A DNA stretch of 50,787 nucleotides from Skermanella aerolata KACC 11604 (GCF_000936425.1 NZ_AVFK01000045.1:1-50787), one strand, 5' to 3'; numbered from the stretch's first letter, positions 20,194 through 28,575 are shown. The notes: generated from the letters alone by a model not told the origin. A program made the numbers and translations.

Positions 20194-21600
20194 AATTGCG
20201 GTAGGAATGCGCATTACTGCGCACCCCCCGCACAGATCCGTACGTGCGGTAGAGTAGGGCGTCGGCGAGTTACCATCAGGCACTTTTCCGGCGCCCTCTC
20301 CCCAAACTGGACGTGAGTCTTTCGGTCTCATCCAGCTTTCCAGTGCCTCGTCCTCGTCCGCTTGCCACGATCAGAGTAGACGGTCATCACTGTTTCGGCT
20401 GTCGCCATTACGGCTACCTCCCAGCTTTGACTATCGAGGCACCTGCGGCCCTTCGCCATGTGGACGGCTTTCCCGTCCTCGGACTACTACGACCGCTCCG
20501 TCGCCATGGGCCTCGCGGCCCGAAGGCGATCCCGTGTCCGTGCGGGTCGAACGTGATAGCGCGACTTAGGCCCCCTGTTCGTCCCCTTGAACGACCTCGC
20601 TGGCCGTCGCTCGGCAGGGGGAGTTTTGGGCAGCGAAAGTGAAACCGCCCTATCCTGCCGACCGCGCCCTTACATGCCGTGGCGCGGAATGTGCGTTTCC
20701 ATCGCTGGTGACTGGGGTTCAAGCAATCCATCCTTAGCCATATCGCACGGGCCTTGCGGGGCATTGGGTCTGGCATGTTCGCCCGAACCCCCGCTTCATC
20801 GTCATGCTCTTGTCCCCCATAGACTTTCGCCATAAGGTTAGACGATTGACCCAGAAGCATCTCTCCCAGCTTCTCCTGCCTGCGGCAGGGATTCGACCCG
20901 CCGTTTTTCACGGCGCACGCATTCCCGCATACGGCTCCCACCTCGGGTGTCTGACGGCAAAGCGTTGCTGCGGCCAAGGGTAAAGGATGCGCGGTTTGGG
21001 GAGCCAGTCGTGGGCGATCCTGGCGATCCTCTCCCACGTCGAGCCGTCCTTCTGGCTTCGTCGCCGCAGCGTGCGTCGCCAGAGGTCGATGACGTGGTAG
21101 CGGAACGCCTCCAGAGCACGGCTGTTGGTCGGCACGGCATGGTAGTTATTGTAGCCGATGACGACCTGCCTCAGCCACCTTCCCTGTCGGGGAATGGACT
21201 GGTGCATCCGCCGTCGCAGTTCCTCCTTGATCTCCGTGAGCTTCGCCTGCATTCGGTCGCGGCGGGTCTTTCGATGGATTTGGAAGTCTCCCCGGCGCGT
21301 CCTGCCGCAGATGAACGTAAAGCCCAGGATGGTGAAGGTTTCCGGTTTGCCGAGCCCGCGCCGCTTTCGGTTGGCCGCCGCGAAGTGGCCGAACTCAAGC
21401 AGGCGGGTCTTGTCCGGATGCAGCGACAACGCGAACTCCTGTAACCTCTCGCGCATGGCCTCCCAGAAGCGCCGGGCGTCTGCCTCGTGTTCGAAGCCGA
21501 CCACGATATCGTCGGCGTAGCGCACGATGATCATGTCGCCGGTTGCCTCTCGTTGTCGCCTGACTAAGGCGCTCCGCACCAGGGATGACCTGTGCCGCCG
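20194..21600 (-). mobile_element. 5'-truncated group II intron inserted in the IS6 transposase
   Basis: On the minus strand a reverse-transcriptase/maturase reading frame (20908-21600) is followed by GC-rich structured sequence. The end near 20194-20270 has a CGCACGTACGG strand and a hairpin GGGGTGCGC/ATGCGCATTCC, as in domains V and VI, and finishes CTACCGCAAT next to the transposase codons. A second domain-V-like strand, GAGCCGTATGCGGG, begins at about 20940. The 5' ribozyme domains and the N-terminal half of the protein are absent. Exact borders are uncertain. Confidence 0.65.
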
Positions 21601-21645
21601 CTCAGGATTTGGCGCGAGACCTGACGGAACCCTTCGATGCGGCAC
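20908..21645 (-). pseudogene. Group II intron reverse transcriptase/maturase, C-terminal part
   Basis: The recognisable part starts at about GDMIIVRYADDIVVGFEHE, with the YADD polymerase active site. It continues through SLHPDKTRLLEFG and TFTILGFTFICG to the thumb and maturase (X) domain and ends at 20908. About 240 codons remain of the 420 or more in intact proteins. Residues encoded upstream of about 21590 are junction sequence. The protein cannot be active because palm motifs 1-4 are missing. Confidence 0.8.
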
Positions 21646-21850
21646 ATCGCTTCTGCCGCGCCTTCGACGAGGTCCGCAACTTCCTGCGATCGGCCAGCTA
21701 CATCAACCAGAACGTCTCCCTCGCCCACCGCCGGACCATTCACGTGCAGCGCGTGGCCGCGCTGCGAGACCTAATCTCCGTCGCTTGATACAGCTTCTGG
21801 TAAACATCAGCCTTTCCCTTGCTCAACTTGCCCCGAAAACTGACAGAACC
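21632..21850 (+). mobile_element. IS6-family fragment (IR type B): transposase C-terminus and right end
   Basis: Sense sequence encodes FDAAHRFCRAFDEVRNFL and the rest of the transposase C-terminus, stopping at 21788, and is followed 61 bases later by the terminal repeat that ends GAAAACTGACAGAACC near 21850. It is nearly identical to the corresponding end of the intact copy at 41092-42059. Its left half has been replaced by the type A element. Confidence 0.8.
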
Positions 21851-21950
21851 CTCACACGCTGGCAATGCGCAGCGGAACGTCGGAGATCCAGATTGAGGAC
21901 ACCATGCCGCCTTTTTCCTACGCATCATGGGATCATCCCTCCATCGAAAG

Positions 21951-21968
21951 TGACCCGTCGATTCCCGC
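21951..21968 (-). repeat. Solitary iteron at the 3' end of rep
   Basis: Read on the minus strand it is GCGGGAATCGACGGGTCA, the same as the origin iterons. It touches the rep stop at 21969. A site at the far end of the gene could serve handcuffing or autoregulation, or mark the end of a replicon duplication. Confidence 0.75.
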
Positions 21969-22961
21969 CTAAAACAACGGATCGGCGGGTGCATCCAGTT
22001 CGAGCACGCCTTGGCGTGGAGCTGCATGGACATAGTGGTAGCGGTAGGATTTCACCCGGCCTGAGCCGATCTGCTCGCAGTGCCATGACGAGAGCCCGCT
22101 GGCGGCCACCATGTCATCGAAAGCCTGCCGAGTTTCCTCGCGCAGTTTGACCTTCTGCCGGGTGGTAAGTGCCGCATAGTCCAGGCCCGACAGTTCGGCC
22201 ACGGCGTCAACGTCTATCCAAGTATAGTTGTTCTGGGAATCGATGGCTGGCCACAGGCTCTTCGCATAGTCGGACTTGAGCTTGAAATAGACCTCCGAAT
22301 CCACCGAGACGAGCGTTTTGGCTTCGAACATCTCCTTCACCCAGGCGCCGTAGCGCACGCGAACGGGCGAATCCAGCTCAACCCCGCTCCACTCGATCTC
22401 GTTGAGCAGGTTGTCGCTGAAGCCGGGGCCGGCCAGCCGCCCGCGCGTCGAGGCGGCCTGATACTGATCGAACGTGCCGGTATAAACGCGGAAATTGACC
22501 TTGCGCATCTCCTCGAAGGTGCGCAGCACTGTGCCGAGGTTGTTGACATGCGCCGAGCGGCCAGAAGCTTTCAGGATCTCCCGCCATGTCGTGATGGTAT
22601 GATAGTAGACCAACGTCGGCTTCGGAGCCTTCAGGCCGACCTGACTGATGTTGGGATTGTAGAGTGGGTTCGGCTCCTCGGTACGCTTGGCTCTGAGCTT
22701 GAACAGGGCGTACAAAGCGTCGCGGTGCTGGGAACCCAGCTCGCGCCCGCTGACCTCAACGACCGTGTGCGGCCGGAACTCGTAGACTCGCTTGAAATTG
22801 CTGTCTGTGATCAGGTTTTTTTTGCGCGGAGCAAAGGCGGCGGTGCGGGCGAGCTTGGACGGCATAACTGAAGGGGAGGAGCGGCCCCGACGGTTCTGCT
22901 GCATCTTCTCGAAGCGGTCGAGCCGCTTGCGCTCACGCTCCGTCAGAGTGTCCCGTGGCAT
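21969..22961 (-). CDS. Plasmid replication initiator protein
   Basis: It has 330 residues from the ATG at 22961 (MPRDTLTERERKRLDRFEKM). A basic helical N-terminus is followed by two likely winged-helix halves: one around residues 60-180 (VVEVSGRELGSQHRDALYALF, RTFEEMRKVNFRVYTGTF) and one around 190-315. I do not place it in a specific Rep family with certainty; size and layout suit an iteron-binding initiator. The main evidence is context: the gene is bracketed by iterons at both ends, has an iteron overlapping its promoter region (22978-22995) and is followed by oriV features and parAB. Binding to that iteron would give autorepression. Transcription runs away from the origin. Confidence 0.8.
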   Translation of the reverse strand: MPRDTLTERERKRLDRFEKMQQNRRGRSSPSVMPSKLARTAAFAPRKKNLITDSNFKRVYEFRPHTVVEVSGRELGSQHRDALYALFKLRAKRTEEPNPLYNPNISQVGLKAPKPTLVYYHTITTWREILKASGRSAHVNNLGTVLRTFEEMRKVNFRVYTGTFDQYQAASTRGRLAGPGFSDNLLNEIEWSGVELDSPVRVRYGAWVKEMFEAKTLVSVDSEVYFKLKSDYAKSLWPAIDSQNNYTWIDVDAVAELSGLDYAALTTRQKVKLREETRQAFDDMVAASGLSSWHCEQIGSGRVKSYRYHYVHAAPRQGVLELDAPADPLF

Positions 22962-22977
22962 CTAGCCCCCGCGAAAG

Positions 22978-23365
22978 TGACCCGTTGATTCCGGCACGCC
23001 ATGCAAATCGGCCCGGATCAGCATAGCGAAGCTACCGTAACACCGGGAATAGACGGGTGACTAGCGGGAATCGACGGGTCACTTGTCAAAAATCCGGTAT
23101 TGATCATAGGTCCATGCAGTCTACGACGGAGAGAACGGGTCACTTCTGCTTCGAGGGTGAAGCCGCTGTGGATAACCGACGTTTCACCGGAATTGACGGG
23201 TCATAATTGGGAATCAACGGGTCAGGTTTGGGAGAGAACGGGTCACAATTGGGAATCAACGGGTCATTTCCACCCTGTAAATCATTGATCTTGAGAGAGG
23301 ATTTTCGCAAAGACTCTCTGAATAGACAGTCTATAGACTGAAAAAGAGGTGTAGCTGTGGATAAC
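22978..23365. other. oriV: iteron replication origin with DnaA boxes
   Basis: Iterons of consensus GGGAAT(C/T)(A/G)ACGGGTCA occur at 23045-23061 (one mismatch), 23064-23081, 23127-23143, then four in tandem at 23187, 23208, 23229 and 23250, each 21 bp apart, i.e. on one face of the helix. An inverted copy lies at 22978-22995 next to rep. Two perfect DnaA boxes (TGTGGATAA, complement TTATCCACA) lie at 23167-23175 and 23356-23364. Between the last iteron and the second box is an AT-rich stretch (23280-23350) with the palindrome CAGTCTATAGACTG (23327-23340), suitable for melting. Together this is a textbook theta-replication origin. Confidence 0.92.
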
Positions 23366-23689
23366 TTCAGCGTCGGCCCCTGACTTCCAGCTGGTTCACC
23401 ACGCGTTTATGAGCCAGCAATCCCTTCGATGACACCCAAGCTGCTCTTGATGATCAGTCGGCACATCGACAATGTCAGCCTTCGTCTCGCATCGCTGCTG
23501 GTAGTCGCACTTGACGACGTTGACGATTCGATCCGTCCGCCCGTCCTGGCGCTCGCTCCAGTCTTTCAAATCATCGATGGCTGCCTCAAGCCATTCGATC
23601 CCCTAGTCAAGTGTACCAAGATGTTAATGATTAGAAGAAGTAATTGGATCATGGTATGCAACTTATACGGATCGTGCTTTGCCAACTTT

Positions 23690-23812
23690 TCAAAATAGAC
23701 TCGGTTCTTGGATCAGGACCTCCAGCACCTCGCCCTCATAAATCATCGACTGCCCGCCACAGGTAAATCTGCCTGTCATTGATGCGCACCAGCGTCTCAT
23801 CAAGATGCCAGC
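23690..23812 (-). pseudogene. IS6-family transposase remnant of a second subgroup
   Basis: The minus strand reads WHLDETLVRINDRQIYLWRA then VDD in one frame and EGEVLEVLIQE in the next, which is the first-aspartate region of IS6-type transposases broken by a frameshift near 23740. It differs from the zinc-ribbon IS6 copies elsewhere in the window. Nothing else of the element is left. The surrounding 23366-23689 holds no recognisable gene. Confidence 0.75.
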
Positions 23813-23957
23813 ACGAATTGGGCTTGCACCGCATAGGGTGCTCGGTTTTGAACTGTCCACCGGCCGTTTGATATCGTTGCCGAGGGCTGGTTCGATATTC
23901 CAACGCAAATTCTAAGCTTGCCAGCACGACTCTCAGCGGGGATAGTTGCTCGTCAAC

Positions 23958-23982
23958 AAACCGTTGACACCGTCAACGGTTT
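23958..23982. promoter_or_regulatory. parS/operator palindrome upstream of parA
   Basis: AAACCGTTGAC (23958-23968) and GTCAACGGTTT (23972-23982) form a perfect 11-bp inverted repeat around ACC; another CGTCAAC copy precedes it at 23951. It ends 17 bases before the parA ATG. This is the expected place for the centromere site or autoregulatory operator bound by the partner protein. Confidence 0.7.
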
Positions 23983-23999
23983 CGATCTAGGAAGAACTC

Positions 24000-24626
24000 A
24001 TGAAGCAACTGCTGGTGCTCGGGCCAAAGGGAGGCGTAGGCAAAACGACTGTAGTCCGCAATCTCGCTGTTGCTGGGGTACTGTCAGGTTTGCGCGTGAT
24101 CGTGGTTGACACCGATCGCCAGCGTACCCTCACCCGCTGGTGCGAGCGGCGACCCGAAAGTCTCCCTCTGATCCAGCACATCTTCTATCCCTTCAAAGAC
24201 GTTACTGAAGGGTTTGAGGATGATGACAGTTACGACTTGATGATTGTCGACACACCTGCCTCCGTGGAAGACAACCCTCGGGGTCTGCGCGCCATGGTTG
24301 ACGCAGCCGACTTCGTCCTGCTGCCGACCGGTGCCAGCGGCGAAGATATGGACAGCCTGAAGGAAACGCTCGATGCACTGCGCGCGACATCCGCTCGCCA
24401 AGGCATCGTCCTGAATGCTGCCAAGCCCAGGCTTACTGAAACCATCGTTGCTCACCGCGCATTATCGGCGGCGATTGATGTTGGCCCCGTGATTCCAGAC
24501 CTTGCCGAGGTGCCTCGAACCTATGACGCCGGCATCGGTGTGCTCGAACTGCGGGGCGCTAAGACGGCAGACGCTGTCTGGACGCTCTGGGCCTTCGTCT
24601 CCCAACGGCTGGGGATCAGCGCATGA
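24000..24626 (+). CDS. parA: ParA-family partition ATPase
   Basis: Walker-type ATPase for plasmid segregation, 208 residues, the short form without an N-terminal DNA-binding domain. The deviant Walker A KGGVGKTT is at residues 10-17, VVDTDRQRT is the A' motif and DLMIVDTPAS the Walker B. The start at 24000 follows AGGAAG. The stop overlaps the next gene start as ATGA. In this small ParA class the partner protein, not ParA, usually controls transcription through the upstream palindrome. Confidence 0.93.
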   Translation: MKQLLVLGPKGGVGKTTVVRNLAVAGVLSGLRVIVVDTDRQRTLTRWCERRPESLPLIQHIFYPFKDVTEGFEDDDSYDLMIVDTPASVEDNPRGLRAMVDAADFVLLPTGASGEDMDSLKETLDALRATSARQGIVLNAAKPRLTETIVAHRALSAAIDVGPVIPDLAEVPRTYDAGIGVLELRGAKTADAVWTLWAFVSQRLGISA

Positions 24627-25186
24627 AGATCGGTGAAATCCAAACCGTTAAGCTGGACAAACCCGGTGCCCGCTACGGTGAAGAATTTTCAGAGAATGGC
24701 AAAGTGGTGTTCAAGAGCCGTGAGAGTGCGGTTTCTGAAATTCATCGCCTTTGGAACAACGCCCAGCAGCACTTCGTGTCCATCGGTCGATGGCTGAACG
24801 CTGCCAAGGATGCCCTGCCCCACGGCGAGTATGAACAGATGGTCGTTGAGCAACTCCCGTTTTCACCGTCCATCGCTCGGCAGCTCCGCACGGCAGCTGA
24901 ATTCGTTGATAGTGGAATCATCCCCCGGGAACAACTCCCCGACTCATATGCGACGGTCTACCAGATCGCTACCCTTCCTAAACCTATACTGGAGGAAGCA
25001 AAGCAGAAAGCGATGATCCGGCCCAGCATCACTAGACGGGAGCTGACGGAATTGAAACGCCTGCATAAGTCGTCCTCATCTGTCCCACATGTCGACATGG
25101 CCAAACTGATAGAGCGCCGACGCCGCCTGTTGGTGGAATTGCTGAAAATCAGGCGACAAATGAAAGATGCCAATTCACGAATTTAA
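24623..25186 (+). CDS. ParB-like partition partner (DUF3102-like)
   Basis: It has 187 residues and is coupled to parA by a 4-base overlap. The N-terminus is flexible. Residues 30-75 (SEIHRLWNNAQQHFVSIGRW, then LNAAKDALPHGEYEQM) resemble DUF3102-type domains, and residues 75-105 (LPFSPSIARQLRTAAEFVDSG) look like a helix-turn-helix. The C-terminal 35 residues are strongly basic and probably helical (KLIERRRRLLVELLKIRRQM). Position and DNA-binding character make it the centromere-binding partner of ParA. It is not a canonical ParB with an N-terminal CTPase domain. Confidence 0.75.
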   Translation: MKIGEIQTVKLDKPGARYGEEFSENGKVVFKSRESAVSEIHRLWNNAQQHFVSIGRWLNAAKDALPHGEYEQMVVEQLPFSPSIARQLRTAAEFVDSGIIPREQLPDSYATVYQIATLPKPILEEAKQKAMIRPSITRRELTELKRLHKSSSSVPHVDMAKLIERRRRLLVELLKIRRQMKDANSRI

Positions 25187-25315
25187 AGGTTTGAACACCA
25201 ACTCCGGTGTTGGTCACGGCAGTAAGCTTTGAACGTTGTAGATCCACCAGCTCAGATAGCAGACCGCTCCCTTGTAGCTTCCTGGTCAGGCGTGAACGGC
25301 GTTAGCTTTTGGATC

Positions 25316-25329
25316 ACTCTGATCAGAGT
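25316..25329. repeat. Perfect 14-bp palindrome ACTCTGATCAGAGT
   Basis: It lies in the 335 bp gap between the partition genes and the next gene. No gene is credible in this gap. A short hairpin AACACC/GGTGTT just behind parB (25194-25211) may help end the parAB transcript. The palindrome could be an operator for the downstream gene. Confidence 0.45.
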
Positions 25330-25521
25330 ACAACAAGGCACTGTGTCCGCGGGACAGCGTCTGATCGTCTGGATCACGGACGACACCGTTGCCACTTGGG
25401 GCAACACGCCATTGCCAGTTTCGAATCAAGAAGACATTCGCGTTCGGCGCGCAGTCTGATTGACCAGGGGTTTTTGAGTAGCAGGGTTTCTGGTGCGGCT
25501 TGATCCCGAAGGAGCTGAAGC

Positions 25522-25950
25522 ATGAGCGATCAGTGGCAATACCAAGTGCGGATTGATTTGGCTGCCGAGCCTGCGGAAATCGCACGGCGCGATTCTGGCA
25601 ACCCCGCACTTGGGCCCTTGATGGACATTCTCGTCAGGCACTGCGCGATCGCGAAGTGCCAGTTCGACGCCTTTGCCAACTACGTTGCCGTAGCTGAGCG
25701 GCACGGGATCGAGAGCTATCCGCTTTATCAATGGACAAAAGCGACGATCGAAGATCCTGTGAAGAAGGCGAAGCAGCTTAAATCCTTCACCCTGTATGTC
25801 CAGGGCTGTGAAGTGTACAGCAAGGATAAAGCTGACGCTCTTGAAGCAGATTTGCAGCCACTGGTGGGCGGCAGGTTGATCTCGCGACTGTCGAAGCACG
25901 CCACCAATCCCGCGAGTAACCCGCAGCCACCAGCACACTATCGCAAGTAA
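25522..25950 (+). CDS. Conserved hypothetical protein, 142 residues
   Basis: From ATG at 25522, preceded by AAGGAG at 8 bases. The soluble protein begins MSDQWQYQVRIDLAAEPAE and has a central segment FDAFANYVAVAERHGIESYP, LYQWTKATIEDPVKKAKQLK, and a proline-rich end NPASNPQPPAHYRK. Composition and codon use are those of a real gene. No enzyme motif is seen and I do not recognise a named domain. It stands alone between the partition locus and IS-disrupted sequence. Confidence 0.7.
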   Translation: MSDQWQYQVRIDLAAEPAEIARRDSGNPALGPLMDILVRHCAIAKCQFDAFANYVAVAERHGIESYPLYQWTKATIEDPVKKAKQLKSFTLYVQGCEVYSKDKADALEADLQPLVGGRLISRLSKHATNPASNPQPPAHYRK

Positions 25951-26107
25951 TGCTTCGACGAGGTGAACGGTTCCCCGTTTCCGGCCCGGCAGTGCCATAT
26001 GCCCCCGCCGACATCAGTGGGCAGCCGGGATCATCGGAATGCATTAAACCAAGTTCCCCTATTCTGCCTGTGGAGCCCAGCGGCGATCACTTTGCCTGAG
26101 TGGACCA

Positions 26108-26245
26108 ATGTCCAGCGAGAGCGACCTGAACAAGCGGATCGCGACCATACGCCCCGAGCTTCGCGGCGGAACCTGCGTGTTCGTCACGGTGTCGCCGGGC
26201 GGCGCCAATTCCCTTGGGCTCGGTGCAGTGATGTCGTTTCCCTAG
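26108..26245 (+). pseudogene. ACT-domain-like gene fragment at an IS630 insertion
   Basis: An ATG at 26108 opens 45 codons: MSSESDLNKRIATIRPELRG, then GTCVFVTVSPGG and LGAVMSFP. This resembles the N-terminus of small ACT-domain proteins of about 130 residues (pattern ..L..G.YVFVT......EP...F.E..G.T). The frame ends at the IS630 border (TAG made with the TA target). Sequence to the right of the element does not continue the domain, so the gene is truncated beyond simple insertion. Confidence 0.5.
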
Positions 26246-27438
26246 TGTCCCGTTTCAGAAATAGCTATACATAATTCTGGTACCGTGGTTCACTTTCCCA
26301 ATACCGGGATTTGGGAGGTTGGCATGGCCTGGGGAGCCGCGGTTCACATTGACCTGAACGAGGCAGAGCGGAACGAACTGGAGGCGCGGGCGCGCCGCCG
26401 GAAGACCGCCCGGGCGGATGCGATGCGGGCACAGATTGTTCTGCTCTCGGCGGAGGGTCTGAGCAACGTTGCCATTGCCGACCGGCTCAACATCACCCGC
26501 CTGACGGTGGCGACATGGCGCAAGCGTTTTGCCGAGCGGCGGCTGGACGGCCTGGCGGAGGAACCCCGTCCGGGCGCGCCACGGAAGATCGGCGACGACA
26601 AGGTCACCGAGGTGGTGACGACGACCTTGGAGGCACTGCCGCCCACCGCCACTCACTGGAGCACGCGCTCACTGGCCAGGGCTTCCGGCCTGTCGGCCTC
26701 CAGCGTGCATCGCATCTGGCGGGCCTTCTCCCTGCAGCCCCACCGCAGCGAGACCTTCAAGCTCTCCACCGACCCGCTGTTCGTCGAGAAGGTCAGAGAC
26801 ATCGTCGGCCTTTACCTGGCCCCGCCGGAGCGTGCCCTGGTGCTGTGCGTGGATGAAAAGACGCAGATCCAGGCCCTTGACCGAACCCAGCCACTGCTTC
26901 CTCTGAGCCCAGGGCAGATCGAGCGGCGCACTCACGACTACGAGCGCCACGGCACCACGTCCTTGTTCGCCGCACTAGAAGTGAAGGCAGGGACGGTGAT
27001 TGGCCGGTGCATGCCGCGTCATCGGGCAGCGGAGTTCCGCAAGTTCCTGGACGAAGTTGAGCGTAACGTGCCGACCGACCTGGACATCCACGTCGTGATG
27101 GACAACGCTTCCTCCCACAAGACCAAGCTGATCCGCGATTGGTTCGCCAAGCGGCCACGCTGGCATGTCCATTACACCCCGACTTCGGCATCCTGGATCA
27201 ATCAGGTCGAACGGTTCTTCGGGCTCCTCACCGACCAGCAGATCCGGCGCGGCGTGCACCGCTCAACCCAAGACTTGGAGGCATCGATCACCGCCTACAT
27301 TGACGACCGCAATGCTGATCCCAAGCCCTTTCGGTGGACCAAGTCCGCCGACGATATTCTTGCCTGTATCGAACGGTTCTGCCGCCGGACCATCGATGTC
27401 CAATCCAAATGTGATTAGAAACTTCTGAAACGGGACAC
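26245..27438 (+). mobile_element. IS630-family insertion sequence, apparently complete
   Basis: The ends GTGTCCCGTTTCAGAA (26245) and TTCTGAAACGGGACAC (to 27438) are perfect inverted repeats, flanked on both sides by the dinucleotide TA (26243-26244 and 27439-27440), the IS630 target duplication. Size 1,194 bp with one intact transposase gene. It looks recent. Confidence 0.9.
26324..27418 (+). CDS. IS630-family transposase
   Basis: It has 364 residues from the ATG at 26324, preceded by GGGAGGTTGGC; a GTG at 26285 is in frame but lacks a site. Two helix-turn-helix units in the N-terminal 130 residues (NVAIADRLNITRLTVATWRK; SLARASGLSASSVHRIW) are followed by the DDE catalytic core: CVDEKTQIQ, VVMDNASSHK and SWINQVERFFG. 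Full length with no stop, so probably active. Confidence 0.92.
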   Translation: MAWGAAVHIDLNEAERNELEARARRRKTARADAMRAQIVLLSAEGLSNVAIADRLNITRLTVATWRKRFAERRLDGLAEEPRPGAPRKIGDDKVTEVVTTTLEALPPTATHWSTRSLARASGLSASSVHRIWRAFSLQPHRSETFKLSTDPLFVEKVRDIVGLYLAPPERALVLCVDEKTQIQALDRTQPLLPLSPGQIERRTHDYERHGTTSLFAALEVKAGTVIGRCMPRHRAAEFRKFLDEVERNVPTDLDIHVVMDNASSHKTKLIRDWFAKRPRWHVHYTPTSASWINQVERFFGLLTDQQIRRGVHRSTQDLEASITAYIDDRNADPKPFRWTKSADDILACIERFCRRTIDVQSKCD

Positions 27439-27622
27439 TAGGACACAACACCACTCCGTCGTTGAGCCCTCATCACCATAAGGGCGAGACGCTGCGGACG
27501 CTGCCGATGGGATGTTACGAAACATCAGCGCGGCCGATCCCGACAGGATGCTGGAGCACTTACCCACAGACTTGGGGGATATGTCTGTGGAGATCCGAGA
27601 CCAGCCGGTCATTTGTTGCCGC

Positions 27623-27669
27623 TTCGTTCCAACTGGATCGTTTGCAGGGTCTTGTCCAGTCGGAACGAA
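27623..27669. repeat. 15-bp inverted repeat with 17-base spacer
   Basis: TTCGTTCCAACTGGA (27623-27637) and TCCAGTCGGAACGAA (27655-27669) pair at 14 of 15 positions. The layout recalls the core of a tyrosine-recombinase site or a strong operator. It lies in 642 bp (27439-28080) where no gene can be supported. No T-run follows, so terminator function is unlikely. Confidence 0.5.
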
Positions 27670-28080
27670 CCAGCACGGGCGAGATCCTGGACGATACCCG
27701 CCGCCTGCGGCGACCACGCCACGCGTCAGGCGTCCATCTCCGCGCGGGCGAACCGGCACTTCGCTTTCCCGACAGCCAAGCCGGCACCCTGTGCCATGGA
27801 CAGGCGAGTGGAGCGAAGTTCTCGTTTCGGGAGTTTCCACTCCGTCGAGGATCACCACATCGTCCCCACCGAGCCGCTGCCGAAACCCCGCTGACCGGGG
27901 ACGACGGGCGTCGCGCCCTTGCGCACGACCCAAAGATCCCGGTCCCTTTGCGGTTCACGCCAGGCATGGTTATGGTGGCTGTGCACCATCCGCGTGAGGG
28001 TGTCCCGATGATCCAAAGAATTGTGTCCGCATCGTAAGTTCCGATTTCGGATGAGGATCTATCTGTTTGAGGAGAGCTGG

Positions 28081-28575
28081 TCAGACCACCTGGGAAAGAA
28101 GGTGAAGCTTGAGGTCGAGCAGGGCGACCAGCGTCAGGTTGGGCGGTACGGAGCCGTTTCGGAGTTCGGCAAGTGCATCATCGAGATAAAGGATCTCGCT
28201 CCGGATGTCCTCGCTCTCGGACGCGAGGCCATGGACGCCTCCGGCGTCCGAAAGGTCGATTTCCACATGAAAGACGTGAACGATCTCGGTGAAGGCACCG
28301 GGAGAAACCAGGTAAACCGGACCAGGACGCAGCAATCCTGCCGGGATCTTCAGCCCGGTTTCCTCCTCGGCTTCCCTCAGGGCCGTATCGGACGCGCTCT
28401 CGCTGGTGTCGATCATCCCCGCGATGGTCTGAAGCGGCCAAGGATCGACGCCGGCGGCGTAGGCGCCCGCTAGGAACTGCCGGACCAGCAGAACCTTCCC
28501 GGTGGCAGGATCATAGGGCAGCACGGCCACGGCATGGCCGCGGTCGACGATCTCTCGCACGACCGGCGCGGACAT
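28081..28575 (-). CDS. Nudix hydrolase, ADP-ribose pyrophosphatase-like, probably N-terminally truncated
   Basis: Hydrolyses nucleoside diphosphates linked to another moiety; NudF-like members act on ADP-ribose. The ATG at 28575 gives 164 residues. The Nudix box is complete at residues 53-75: G53, E59, then REAEEETGL (67-75). Upstream of the ATG the same frame continues for about 20 codons as RVNRYTLSFEKFDGV, which is the normal family N-terminus, back to a stop at the IS1 border. The original start was therefore lost through the IS1 element at 28638. The remaining protein lacks the first strand of the fold; activity is doubtful. Confidence 0.8.
   Translation of the reverse strand: MSAPVVREIVDRGHAVAVLPYDPATGKVLLVRQFLAGAYAAGVDPWPLQTIAGMIDTSESASDTALREAEEETGLKIPAGLLRPGPVYLVSPGAFTEIVHVFHVEIDLSDAGGVHGLASESEDIRSEILYLDDALAELRNGSVPPNLTLVALLDLKLHLLSQVV

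Larger units (their letters stand above)
19759..21631 (+). mobile_element. IS6-family element (IR type A) with internal group II intron sequence
   Basis: Left end GGTTCCGTCAGGTTTCGCGC at 19759 and its inverted partner ending CTGACGGAACC at 21631 bound 1,873 bp, almost twice the size of a normal element. The transposase gene begins 81 bp inside but breaks off near 20195, where intron sequence on the opposite strand follows. No 8-bp target duplication flanks the ends. The element directly abuts a second IS6 fragment at 21632. Confidence 0.65.

Noticed and set aside
20414-21037. 207-codon minus-strand frame behind the maturase
   Set aside because: Lies in structured intron 3' sequence; open by composition only.
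23187-23266. CRISPR interpretation of the regular 21-bp repeats
   Set aside because: The spacing is a 17-bp repeat plus 4 bp, next to DnaA boxes and rep; these are iterons.
25229-25459. 76-codon frame with TTG start between parB and the 142-residue gene
   Set aside because: No ribosome-binding site, no recognisable motif, and a palindrome inside.
27462-28037. 191-codon plus-strand frame and overlapping frames on both strands
   Set aside because: Several overlapping frames of poor composition and no family; probably non-coding debris.
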